DNA from: Ceratodon purpureus
Lineage: Eukaryota; Streptophyta; Bryopsida; Pseudoditrichales; Ditrichaceae
Assembly: GCA_014871385.1 (NCBI GenBank)
Contig: CM026425.1
Location: 15,125,990 to 15,189,989 of the forward strand
Direction of reading: 5' to 3'
Length of the DNA: 64,000 nucleotides
Position numbers and translations under genes: made by a program. Shown one piece after another: positions 34,797-45,581 of this stretch. How positions within the stretch are numbered: position 1 is the stretch's first letter; every line of letters starts with the position of its first letter. Below the pieces are notes generated by a model. That model did not search any database. It had not been told where the DNA came from and saw only the letters and a program-made list of their open reading frames with translations.

Positions 34797-37700
34797 ATGG
34801 GGAGGAGCAGGAGCTGGAGTTACAGCCCAACACGGCGGGATAGGAGTCGAAGTCCATTTCGAAGGAGTCGTCGTCGGGACGATGATGTAGGAGCACGAAG
34901 AAAGTCGTGGAGGGGGAGGGAATTAGGTGGTCGTTTTTCAACTGCTCCTACCAGCCTTCTTGTTCGCAACATTGCTCGAGATTCCAGGTTTTCTCATTTG
35001 GCCCATATTTTGAAATCAGCATTCATTTTGCTAAACGTGATACCATTTGGTGCAAATAGTGTATAGTGTACATTGCGTTTCAGTAATAGTTTGGGAAATG
35101 GCGATTGCTAATGCTGATGAAATTCAAATTATAACGGTAACTCTGATCTTCTGACTTCGAGGTGAGACACAAGGTTTGCATCCATTGTCGAAGTAGGAAC
35201 TTCATCTGCACCGAGGCCAAAATTTTCCTCAAAAACTCAGAACTTTCCTCTTCACAGATACCATTTGGATTGATGAACTGACTCCCTCAAAAGTTACAAT
35301 TATTAATTTGCATCCGAATTTCTAGAGGTATATGAATGCTGGCCGTCCTGCGAGTCTAAGTATATTATGGATGTCTAAAGAAGATGCCTTATATTGATCG
35401 CAGACCGGAGGATGTGCGGATACCATTTGAGAGATTTGGGCCAGTCAAAGATGTGTACCTTCCGAAGGACTACTACAGTGGGTAAGTCTGCTCCTGAAGG
35501 CAGGCAGTAATATTTGTCGCTTGGAAATTGACTCAATTGAAACCGGCGTTTTAGATCATTCTGACACCACTTTGTAGAATTTAACCCCAGCTTCGAGAGC
35601 TGCTAATGACGTCCTTGGATCAGCGAACTCAAGGTTATGTTGATCATTTTTCGGATTTCGTCGGAGGTAGATAGCTTCGAAACGTGGCAGTTCTGAATTC
35701 AGGTTTAACACGTAGTGTGCCAACGTACGTGAGAGACATTACAAGGGAAGAAAAGATGAAGTGGATTGGACGACTAGAGTTGATTGTTGTTCAAGTATTG
35801 AAGACTATGTGTACGGATTCTTCAATTGCTTGTATATTTGGATGCCATTGGGTGGCACCATTGTGGTACAGGTCTTGAAAGCCTTGCTCTAAAAAGAGGA
35901 AATTAGTAGAGTGTTGAACACAAACATGACAGCCCTCCTTGAAGAACCTCAGAAGTCGGTTACGAGTTGATGAGTTGTTGGGTTCTTACCAAGCTTATTT
36001 TGCAATTCAAGAATGTTAGATCTGGGGAAGTGTTGAAGAAAGCTCAAAGTGGTTCACCTAGAAAGACAGCAAGAGAGGGGCAAAAGCAAGGTTGTCAAGG
36101 AGATGGCAATGCCATCAGTTGAAGGAAGAAGAAAGGAGATTTTAATTCAAGAATTTGAAGATAATGTGATTGTTGTGCCACTGAGAAGGCCATGCCTGTT
36201 CAAGGGTCAGTCAAGGTATGCTAACTAAGGCTTCTCTTTCTGTTACTACAAAGGAGACTGCCTTGGTGCCCTGAAAATGGTCCACCTCCATTTTCGCTAT
36301 CATCAACATGGCATTTAAGATTTCCCACTGGAGATCCTTCACTTGTCGAATCGGCATCTTAGCTTCCTCAGGATCTGACAAATGTGACTGCTTCTTCAGT
36401 ACATCGCATCAGCTCAATTGATCTGATTGTGAATGATAGATGCACGATGACAGGTTGTGTTCTGCGGATCATTTTGAACTGAATGTCTTTTTAATTGACT
36501 GCAACGTGGAAATTAAGAGCATCCTCTGAACCTCTGGGTACTTCGATATTTTCCATAGAGTAGATGAGTACAGAATGACACCAGTCAAGATTGCCATTTA
36601 ACCTCTAATTTGAACAAGGTTACATGATCCTCTTAATTGTATCTGCTCCATTTAAGTGTTATTTTGAGTGCCGATGAAGAGTACAACTGCTGACATGTAG
36701 GTGGTGTTTCTGCAGAGAGCCCCGTGGTTTCGGATTTGTTCAGTACCTGGATCCTGCAGATGCAGCTGATGCGCAGTATCATATGGATCGCCAATTCATA
36801 GATGGACGTGAAATCACAGTTGTCTTTGCTGAAGAAAACCGAAAGAAACCCTCTGAGATGCGAGTAAAGGAGCGTTCAAGGTGATGAGAGTTGTCAATCT
36901 TGTGCATTCTCAGGTCTACTCATTATTTCTGATAATTAAAATAAATGTAATCATACGATTCCAAAAGATAAAACAAAATTGGTTCCTAGACAGAATGTTG
37001 TTCTAGTCATGACTGAAAAATCCTCAGAGGATTCTATCAAAATCGATGACCGCCCCTCTTACTTATCTGTTTGTTGAGCTTGTAGCACTCCGACTGGCCG
37101 TGGGATACACAGTGCTGGCAGAGGTGGGGGTTTCGGTAGTGACAAGTATCGGAAACGGTCACCTGGTCACCGCTTCAGATGTACGCAGTCAAGCCCAACT
37201 AAAGTCCTAGTATGATATAACATCTCTGGTGTTAGAGGATGAAAATGTTCATTCCACCTAATTGCCACATGAGTTCACCACATTAAGTTATAATTAAGGA
37301 TAAATCTGCTCTGTTGCCTTCAACTTGATGTTCCGCCCGTGGTTAATATGCATCTGCGACTCATTTTATGATGAGATGCACGATGTAATACCATCTAAGT
37401 ATGCTTAATTTAGAGGAGGATTGAGTGAGGTTCTTGCTGAAACTGTGACATTTAATGACTTGCAGCTTTGTCTAGATCGTGTTCGCCACCCGCTAGACGC
37501 CACACCTCGCGGTAAGCAGTCCAGAGCTCCACGTTGTTAAGAGTGGTCCGAAGACTACCCTACAATGTTGTGGAAATGATTTTCCTGAGCAAAGTACTCC
37601 TCTAATAATCACCAATATTGTTCTTCTGCTGCTACGTATTGTTTGGATATGCAAATTACTATCCACGCATCATTTGCAATGTGCATTCATATTCTGATAT

Positions 37701-38227
37701 AATTTCTTGATGCTCAATGGAGACAGAAACGTTATGCTTTGAGTATTTTTATCCATCTCCCACTACATAGTAATAATCTGAAAGCAGAACTAAAGTGAAC
37801 CTTGTATTTTGGCATTTCTTTTGCATTGAATCGTACTCCATTACCCCTTGCAGAGATCAGCCCACAGCCCGTGACAAGCGCAGCAAACATGGACCTCCGG
37901 GAAGCTCTGCAAAGAAGTCATCAAGCCCAGAAGCGAATGGACAGGGAGCGAGGAAGTCTTGGTCACGGAGGTATAATATTTAACTATGACTCATTGCAAT
38001 TTGAATCTGTTTCAGTGATCCTTTTATTTGCCTGCAACAAGAATCAAGACTTTCTAGTGAATCTTCTCTCTTAGAAGCAAATCTTCATGCTTCAAGTTTG
38101 TAAAGAAATTTAGACTCAGCCTGCCTCATTTCACAAATTTTCTAACAAGCATTCACATGTTCTATTTTCATGCAGTTTTTCACCACTTGCTCGATCTTCA
38201 GCATCGAAATCTGATTCTCTGGAATAG
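34797..38227 (+). CDS. SC35-like SR splicing factor, SCL family (7 coding exons)
   Basis: Joins: 34797-34987, 35404-35481, 36716-36880, 37086-37180, 37466-37511, 37854-37970, 38176-38227, total 744 nt, 247 residues, with consistent phases. SCL proteins are plant-specific SR factors that bind pre-mRNA in the nucleus and promote spliceosome assembly. The N-terminus is a short RS-rich extension (MGRSRSWSYSPTRRDRSRSP), the plant SCL signature. The RRM follows: SLLVRNIARDSR (RNP2), the stretch FGPVKDVYLPKDYYSG, then PRGFGFVQYLDP (RNP1) and REITVVFAEENRKKPSEM. The tail is a short, divergent RS region ending KSDSLE. If the sixth intron is retained, translation would end at RRYNI instead, so two C-termini are possible. 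Intron 2 (1.23 kb) splits the RRM, where alternative splicing is common in SR genes. Confidence 0.9.
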
Positions 38228-38759
38228 AGATGCTGCGGTGGTATGACCTGCAAATAGACGCCAGCATCAGTTTAATTTTCAGTGACCTCAAGCATATAGA
38301 TGTAGATTTTTGTAGAAGCATTGGTTTTGAACTTTTTGAACAAACAAAAGCCACATGACATATAAACCTTTTCACTGCAAGATATGTGCAACCTTCACAG
38401 TCTGCACAACACCTCTACAACTCCAAACTCCTTCCTTATTTGAATTTGTTTATGTATTAGTTTTTGAACGAGAATACTCTACTCAAGATACTGTGCATCT
38501 CTCCTGAAGGACTGTTTGTGTGGTATGTAAACTCAGGAGTAACAAAACTAGGAAATCTCTGTATACCGTAACACCCTCAGTTGTTACGGATCATGGATTG
38601 ACATGGTAATTGTTCTTGCATGTTCTGCAGCTTATCCAATGTCTTTCTAAACTCTTCTGCAAAGTCGATCTTGCATGTCATTCATGGAGGATTTCCCTAA
38701 GTTAGTGTTTCTACAAATGATTACAATAGACGTTGTAATTCCTTATAGACGTACGATAT
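38228..38759. other. 3' region of the SCL gene
   Basis: No further exon is recognised. The stretch probably contains the 3' untranslated region and then grades into AT-rich DNA leading into the long direct repeat. Confidence 0.5.
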
Positions 38760-41075
38760 TTAATTAAATTAAAAGTACACTATTATATAAACAATTCTAG
38801 TTGAAAATATTTATAACACAAAACTCATTGCATAATGGCATAATTTATCTGTTTTGTGTAAAAATTAAATAGACATCTTCGTAAACCGAGATTTAATTTT
38901 AATCATTTTAAATTTCTTTAATTTTTGAAACTGATTTGTCAAAACTAAATTACTTCACAAAAAATAGTTAGTTCAATTATAATTTATGCCCTTATAAATC
39001 ATAAGAAATGTAGTAAAAGAGTACGTGCAGATCCTTTGCTTTTATGATCATTTGTAGATGTTTTGATACTTTTGACATTACTTCATGTAAGCATATCTTA
39101 AAAAATCATAATAAAATGTACAGAATATTAAATCTTAATATGAAATCCCAAGATTTTAATACTTTTAAATAAACAATAGTGTGAAAATGTTATGCACAAT
39201 TTCTATAAATGTTCAATGCACATAAACCATTAAAATCAACAATCGAAATATATATATATATATATATGTATTATAAATTTAAGCAAGTAACCTTCAAAAC
39301 ATACTTAAACATATATTGCTCTTTCATTACATATATAAGATTAACTGAAATCACAATTATTTCAAAATAAATAAATTAATGACAAATTCATCAATAAAGA
39401 TTTATTTCCATATTTGAGGATGTTTATAATAACAACTACAAATTTATTAATCAGAGAGATTAATATTTTCATTCTATAAAGTGTTGCAATAGTTTACGTG
39501 AGTCTTTTTATTTTTTAGATTAGTTTTGCCACTATGTCAATAAAACAATTCAAATTTTCAATTTCAAAGATTTTTGGTACCATTGTATCTAAAGAATATT
39601 TGAATACTACATACAAAATAAACTTCTATCTAGATCAAATTTTGTCTCAAAAACTGTAGATGCTTCAAAAGCACATACTATCATATCTTCTATCAAGATC
39701 AATTGAAAAGCATGTACTATTATATTTATTGCCTGCATTAACTAATTGTATCTACTGTCTCAATCAATTGATTGTATGTATTGTCTGAATGCATCCACTT
39801 TAGACTGAGTCGCCACCATATCTAGAGATGCTTCAAAAGTACACTTGAATAGAGTAGTTGTCAAGATCAGCATACTAGTTATTCTCATAACGTACTCACC
39901 ACATCAATAATCTCATAACTTTCATATTTGCTGTCTACATCCATTGAATAACTGAACCACCACAAACATTTGTAGATGTTTGAGAAGTAAATACAAACAG
40001 AATCACTTTCAAGAGCCATTGACTAACTCAGCCTGCTGTCAATATCATATTATTCATATCTACTGGGCACATCAATTGATAAAGTGAACTGTCACTATAT
40101 CGTCTGATGCTTCAAAAGTACATTCAAATAGAATAACTGTCAAATCAATAGGCTAGCTGTAGATATTGTTGGTTTCAATCTTTTTGGCATTTAGTATCCA
40201 TATCAATGGATTAATTGAGTGGTGTCTACTGTCAATATCAATGGATGAACTCAGCCTACCACTCTATCTATACATGCTTCAAAAGTATATACAAATAGAA
40301 TAACTGTCAACATTACAATTGATATAGGAAGCTTATTGCTAGAATAACTCTCAAGATTAGCCGACCAGATAAGAGAATAACTCTCAAAATTAGGTTATTG
40401 CTAGTCTCATACCTTTGTGGCTCAATTGTAGAACCAAATATAAACAGCTAGTCCATTGATATTGACGGTTAGGCAAATGCTGAATCGAAGTTCAATGTAG
40501 TCTTAGAAAATCAATAATTTGATTGGCTACACCTTATTGTAAGAATGAAACAATAAAATATTTTTTAAATCTTATTATAATGATATTTTCAGATTTGATT
40601 TTATAAAGAAACAAATCTAATTTGGTAATAAAATACACAACCTTCAAGTGTTTAAAATGACACACATACATGGTTACCGAACTAAAATGTTCTAGAATTC
40701 ATGCCAAAACTATTTTATCCACCCAACAATACCATGTCATGACGGCAAACATTATAGGGATCCATTTTAGGGCACCATTTTTTAAACGTCTTTGAATTCA
40801 GCTTCAAAAATTCATAACTAATTGTAGGTGAATCCAAAAGTGATGATTCCACTTGGTCTAACTTTTCTATTAGTTTCCCCATGCATGAAAATTATTTGCC
40901 GTGTTAATTTTGCTGTAGATTTTCCAAACTAAAAATTTATCCATTATTGAGCACCTTACCATATTCATCAACCAAAACAAAGATTTGAAAGCACAAACCA
41001 AAACCTCCATTCAAAAAGACAACCACACAAAACCACAACCAAAAATACACTAAGTGAAACGAACCATTAACACCA
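38760..41075. repeat. Long AT-rich direct repeat, copy 1
   Basis: About 2.3 kb recurs at 59425-62585 in the same orientation with high similarity, roughly 20.7 kb away. It codes for nothing recognisable. Inside are degenerate sub-repeats built around 'gatgcttcaaaagtaca' (near 39660, 39829, 40108 and 40267), often followed by 'aatagaataactgtcaa'. A TA-rich microsatellite lies at 39248-39268. This copy lacks the two insertions found in the other, so it shows the empty sites (TTAA at 40652-40655, and 'tcataccttt' near 40407). Confidence 0.75.
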
Positions 41076-42200
41076 ATGTCTAGTGCATAAAATAATTATA
41101 CTTCCACAAAGCTCTTGCAATTCGCTACGTCTACAAAGAATTTGAAAAACTCACTTCTAAAATTGACATCATAGGAATTTGCCTGAAATTTCAAAAAGCG
41201 CATTTTGAGACTTCGGCTGTTATGGGGTTCATTATTATCAAAATATATATGTGACTTCAATCTATAAATCACATTACGTACAATCATTTTAATTATAGAG
41301 AATAGAGTACTTTTATAAATTAATGGTAGTAGCAAGGAAGTCTAAATCCTTACAATTGAGCACAAAGGTGCATAATAATTTCATTTCAATCAACAGCTCA
41401 ATATTTAAAATAAAAATCAACATCTCATTTCCAGAACATTTCAAAATGACTAGATTAAAAATAAAAATTGCAATCATATAAGCTAAAGATGACCTCTTCA
41501 AATTGTTTATGTATTTTCTTTGATAATACAACAAACTTCAATTATTGGAAGGTTTGGCTTTAGAATTTGAAGAGACCATAGTAGATACATATATATACAC
41601 CAAAAGAAAATTTATTTATTAATGAATTTTCATTGATAATACAACAAACTTCAATTATTGGAAGGTTTGGCTTTAGAATTTGAAGAGACTATAGTAGATA
41701 AATATATATACACCAAAAGAAAGTTTATTTTTTCATGAATTTTCATTTATTAAAATCTACCTTAGTACCATAGCAGGTTTGTCCAAAAGTAATTATGAAA
41801 ATAACAATGTAAAAATTATGAAAGTATGAAGACAAAAAAATAAAAATATAATGAATTATTTTTTGTAAACTTTTGTTATTTCTACACCATCTAAGGTCAT
41901 TTTTGCTGTTTTGTTTTGCTAAAAAAACAACAATTGAGAAACTCAGTTTTTTAGAGCCAAATCTAAATATTTTCAAAACAATAAATATGTGATTGCCAAG
42001 TGGCGTACCTGCTACAATGTTATAGTAATGCCTCAACAAGGCACACATTTTTAATAATATTCTTATACATTTTTCGTTGTGAAACTTTTACCAATTCAAT
42101 CATTTCACCTAAATTTGCAATATTTGATTATGGAATTTGGCTCTTCGCAAAACCAAAAAAAAATAACTTCAAATTCAGGACCAATCTCTATAATTAAAAC
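41076..42200. other. AT-rich intergenic DNA
   Basis: No gene supported. Apart from the 113-bp tandem duplication at 41521-41744 there is only AT-rich sequence. Minus-strand open frames of 73-101 codons (41096-42048) are low-complexity and show no domain. Confidence 0.5.
41521..41744. repeat. Tandem duplication, 113-bp unit, two copies
   Basis: The unit starting 'tgataatacaacaaacttc' occurs at 41521 and again at 41634 with few differences (for example 'gagaccatag' against 'gagactatag'). Confidence 0.85.
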
Positions 42201-42882
42201 ACCACTTCACTCACAGATGACATGGAGTCACATTGCAGCAATTCAGAAAACAAGAAAAGAAGGATCAACAATCATATTTGCTGGTCATTGTAGTGGAGAA
42301 GATACATACCAAATTCACGCAGATGAGGAATACATTTCATACTTCAACAAATGGATGTATAAGTCAATCAATCCCACTTGAAACAGTGCTGGTAAATGGA
42401 ACTAAGTGAGGATAGACTACACTCAGACAAGCACATTCCAAGGCGCTGAGGTTCTGGCCCATCTCCATCCCCGCAGCAGACTTGAATTGACCCCCACAAG
42501 CCCATGTTATTGCACGACACAACGGGGGCAGAAATGGCCCAGACTCCAACATGGAACTTGTGCAATGAATCTCGTTCATTTGCCCCCCAAAGAAAACAAC
42601 ATCATGAAACTTGTAAATGACACAACCTAGATGGCCATCCGAGTATGCCAGACATGCAAGCCAGCTGGTGAGCATGAAGCGGACATTGAGATATTGTTCA
42701 AAGTTTCTTTGCATCAGCTGCCAACTGAAGTTGATGTGAAGCTTTTCTGAACCAGACCGCAGTGGTGCTCGCAATGCCAGCACACTCTTTGTGACCTTGG
42801 GGCTGTACTTGGTAGCTTATCTCTGCGAGCTCTGTTAACTTGCACAAGCTGCTCTGTTTGTGCTGCCCTTGAGTCAGCAAAA
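42201..42882. other. Region with an unrecognised minus-strand open frame (42364-42783)
   Basis: The composition here is more balanced than in the flanks and a 139-codon frame is open on the minus strand (42364-42783). I recognise no domain in it. Neighbouring frames (42698-42923 minus) could be connected by splicing or frameshift, but no clear splice sites settle this. It could be a decayed gene or a transposon fragment. Confidence 0.25.
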
Positions 42883-44290
42883 AATGACGGTGGAGTCACA
42901 AGGTTAATGTTTGTGGAGGTCATGTCTTGGTGCTGTCTTTTCCACCTTCAATGATTCATTGTCTACCATCTGTAAATTCAAATTTATCTCCAGTAGTAAG
43001 TGTGAACACCTTGGCTGATGTTGAGATTAGCACTGAATGGCCCATGTGAAAACTTGGGTAAGTTCCACCTGTTGGTCAGCAAAGGATTATGGTGAGGGAA
43101 TGTCTTGTCAATGTCACTTCAGCTTTCAAGTGAGCTCACGTGTATGTTAAATCCAACAAAAATCTCTGCAAAATTGCAAATGGGTCCTTTGGAAATTTCA
43201 GCAGGAACAGAAACTGAAACACCCTGCAATACCTGTATGACCCTATGACTGGCTTCATCAATGTTTCAAAAGAATGACGGTGGAGTCACAAGGTTCATGT
43301 TTGTGAAGGTCATGTCTTGGTGCTATCTTTTCATCATTCAAAAATTCATTCTCCCATCGCAGGTGAACCCCCGTCCCCGCATCGAAGGTTTCGGTGGGAA
43401 TTGTGTATTTTCGGGAAAGGGCTTCCCCGCAGGTACAAACCAATTCGCCATCTCTGGTCACTAATGCGAGGCGTGGTGCTTTGGTCGGTTTGGTTATTCC
43501 GCAATGACCAGGTCTTTCAAGCCTCTACTTGGCCCATTAAGCTTGTTCACGACAGAATCTGGAATAGTTTCCTTGACTGCGGACGTAGCGCTCTGCTGCG
43601 AGCTTAGCACGTTGGGCAGGCCCAACCAGGAAACCGAGCCAGGTTACTCGAGAAATTTTCTCACCAGTGGGCCTGTTCGCCCACTCTGGGCAACTTCGAT
43701 CATGGAACGATGACTTGGAACCTCCAACCCCCTGCGGTTGGAGTGTTCTTTTAATTCTCTCTTAGTTGTAACTCGATTCTTTTGACCAGCAGTTTACTGC
43801 TTGGCATTTGTACCTTTCCTTGCAACGAGTAATAAAATTGTGCTCGTTTGTGTCAAAAAAAAAATAAAAAAAAATTCATTCTCTACCATCGGTAAACTCA
43901 AATTTACCTCAGTTAGTGATTGCAAACACCTTGGATGATGTTGATATTAGCACTGAAGGGCCCACGTGAAACCTGGTTAACGTCCACCTGCCTGTCAGCA
44001 AAGGATGATAGCAGGGTAATAAAGTTAAACCCTTGTGAACATGTCTTGTCAATGTCTGTCTTCAATGATCCATAGTGAGCTTGCGTGTACGCTAAAATCA
44101 ACAAAAATCTCTGCAAATGGCCTCTGGGAAATGTCTTGTCAATGTCTCTTCTGCCTTTAATGATCGAGAGTGAACTTGCGTGTACAATAAAATCAACAAA
44201 AATCTCCTGCAAATTGGCCCTTGGAAATTTCAGCAGGAGCAGAAACTGAAACACTCTGTGCGACCATATGACTGGATTCATGAATGTTTT
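42883..44290. repeat. Two-copy tandem repeat of about 0.4 kb, second copy split by a LINE
   Basis: Copy A runs 42883-43267. Copy B starts at 43268 ('atgacggtggagtcacaagg' begins both) and continues after a LINE insertion at 43870-44290. Landmarks in both are 'attagcactgaa' followed by 'ggccca', and 'ggaaatttcagcagga' with 'cagaaactgaaaca'. Inside copy B a shorter motif, 'atgtcttgtcaatgtct', is itself repeated. No function is assigned. Confidence 0.7.
43354..43869 (+). mobile_element. 5'-truncated non-LTR retrotransposon (LINE)
   Basis: Near 43440-43600 one frame reads LWSVWLFRNDQVFQASTWP and WNSFLDCGRSALL, typical of the end of plant LINE ORF2 after the reverse transcriptase. A 3' trailer follows, ending 'acgagtaataaaattgtgct' and then an A-rich tail (43856-43869). 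A target-site duplication, 'aaaaattcattctc', flanks it (43340-43353 and 43870-43883). It is inserted in the second copy of a local tandem repeat. Most of the element is missing at the 5' end, as is usual for LINE copies. Confidence 0.75.
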
Positions 44291-44643
44291 GAAAAAATCT
44301 GCTCTTTGCTCTGAAGGGGTAAGGTTTGATGCAGGCTTCTAGCTTGACAAACTTTGTCCAACTCCTTATGGTGTAGATTACTTGCTTTTCTGTGAAGTTG
44401 TGGGACTCATTTGCGGTGGTGTACGAAGCCATGAACATTTTGTAAACTCAATCCTGCGCCAAACTACCGGTAGAGGGAGAACAAAAAAGATTGGGACCAT
44501 GAAAAGGAACAGCCTCAACTTATATCATCATGTGAACAAAGCCAGGTTTTCATGATCTTGTCACTCTCATTTTAGCAGATGATTTTAACTTTCAAGATTG
44601 AATATCAGCTGGTAACCATAGTCTTTGGAAAAGCCAAGAGCCC
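44291..44643. other. Flank left of the piggyBac-like element
   Basis: No gene recognised. An 81-codon minus-strand frame (44193-44438) has no domain. Confidence 0.4.
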
Positions 44644-44662
44644 TTAACCCCCATAGGATGTT
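44644..44662 (+). repeat. Left TTAA plus 15-bp terminal inverted repeat
   Basis: TTAA followed by CCCCCATAGGATGTT. It is a perfect match to the reverse complement of the right end. Confidence 0.75.
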
Positions 44663-45581
44663 GCAAGCCGTGGTGGCTTGGTACAGTTCGTATTCTCCTG
44701 ATTTGGAGGGCTTATGGTCTGTATTTGCAAGTGGACCCTGAAAGGAAAATGTGGGCATTGTAGTGTTTTAGCTCACTGTATTTTTTAAAATTTAAAAATA
44801 AATATGTGTAGCCCAGTGGACCTCCCCGATTGCCGTATTCTGTGTATTCTGTTCCTGGACTTTGCAATACAGTGGTCTTTCTACTCTCCTAGCGTACCTG
44901 ACACGGGAAGGTGCCAGCGCGGATATGGTCACCGGCTGGACAGGTCACATAGCAGTTACCCTACTCTAGCCTAGTCTACTGCACTCGAGCAGAGCAACAT
45001 TGGATCCAACAGTCGCATTGTGTTTTCGAGAGCTGCGAAGGGGATTGACGTTGCCTGAAGTGAGGTTTGCATTCATGTTGGGAATGCTCAGATTTGGCGG
45101 TAGGGAGTTGTGAGGGCGATGGCGGCTACTCATGAAGATTGCGTCTTCAATGAGAGGGGGGTGTTGGGATTCGTTTCGAGGTTTAGGAGAGGGGCAAGTA
45201 GATTGCAGTTTGGGAAGGGCAGGGCGCGGTGGTCTGGGGTATTGAAGGAGGTGCGGGGAGATTGTTTGATGGAGGCCAACCTGTTCACGGAAAGCTCGGT
45301 AGCAGAGCATCCGATTGGGGCTGTCGAGGCCTTGAGGACTTGGGTGCGGGGGCTGGGGCGATCTGAAGGAACCGCAAACAAGGTGGTGCAGTTGTTGCAG
45401 GCGGAGGTGCTGGATCGGGAGCCCAGACCAAGAAGTTGGAATCGAAGAGGGGTTTTCGGTGCAAACGACCAGCATCGATACTTGTGGTATCGACACACGG
45501 CGCGCTTGCTGGGCTGGAAGGAGCGTGAGAAGTTCCCGGATTTCGTAACGTCGTTGCTGAGGGACAAGGTTTTTCCGAGCC
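44663..45581 (+). other. Left subterminal region and probable promoter of the transposase
   Basis: No recognised gene. A 229-codon frame is open from 45110 to 45799, but long frames also stay open on the other strand in this GC-rich stretch. It could still hold an alternative 5' exon. Confidence 0.4.

Noticed and set aside
39240..39270. TA-dinucleotide run
   Set aside because: Simple microsatellite, without further meaning here.
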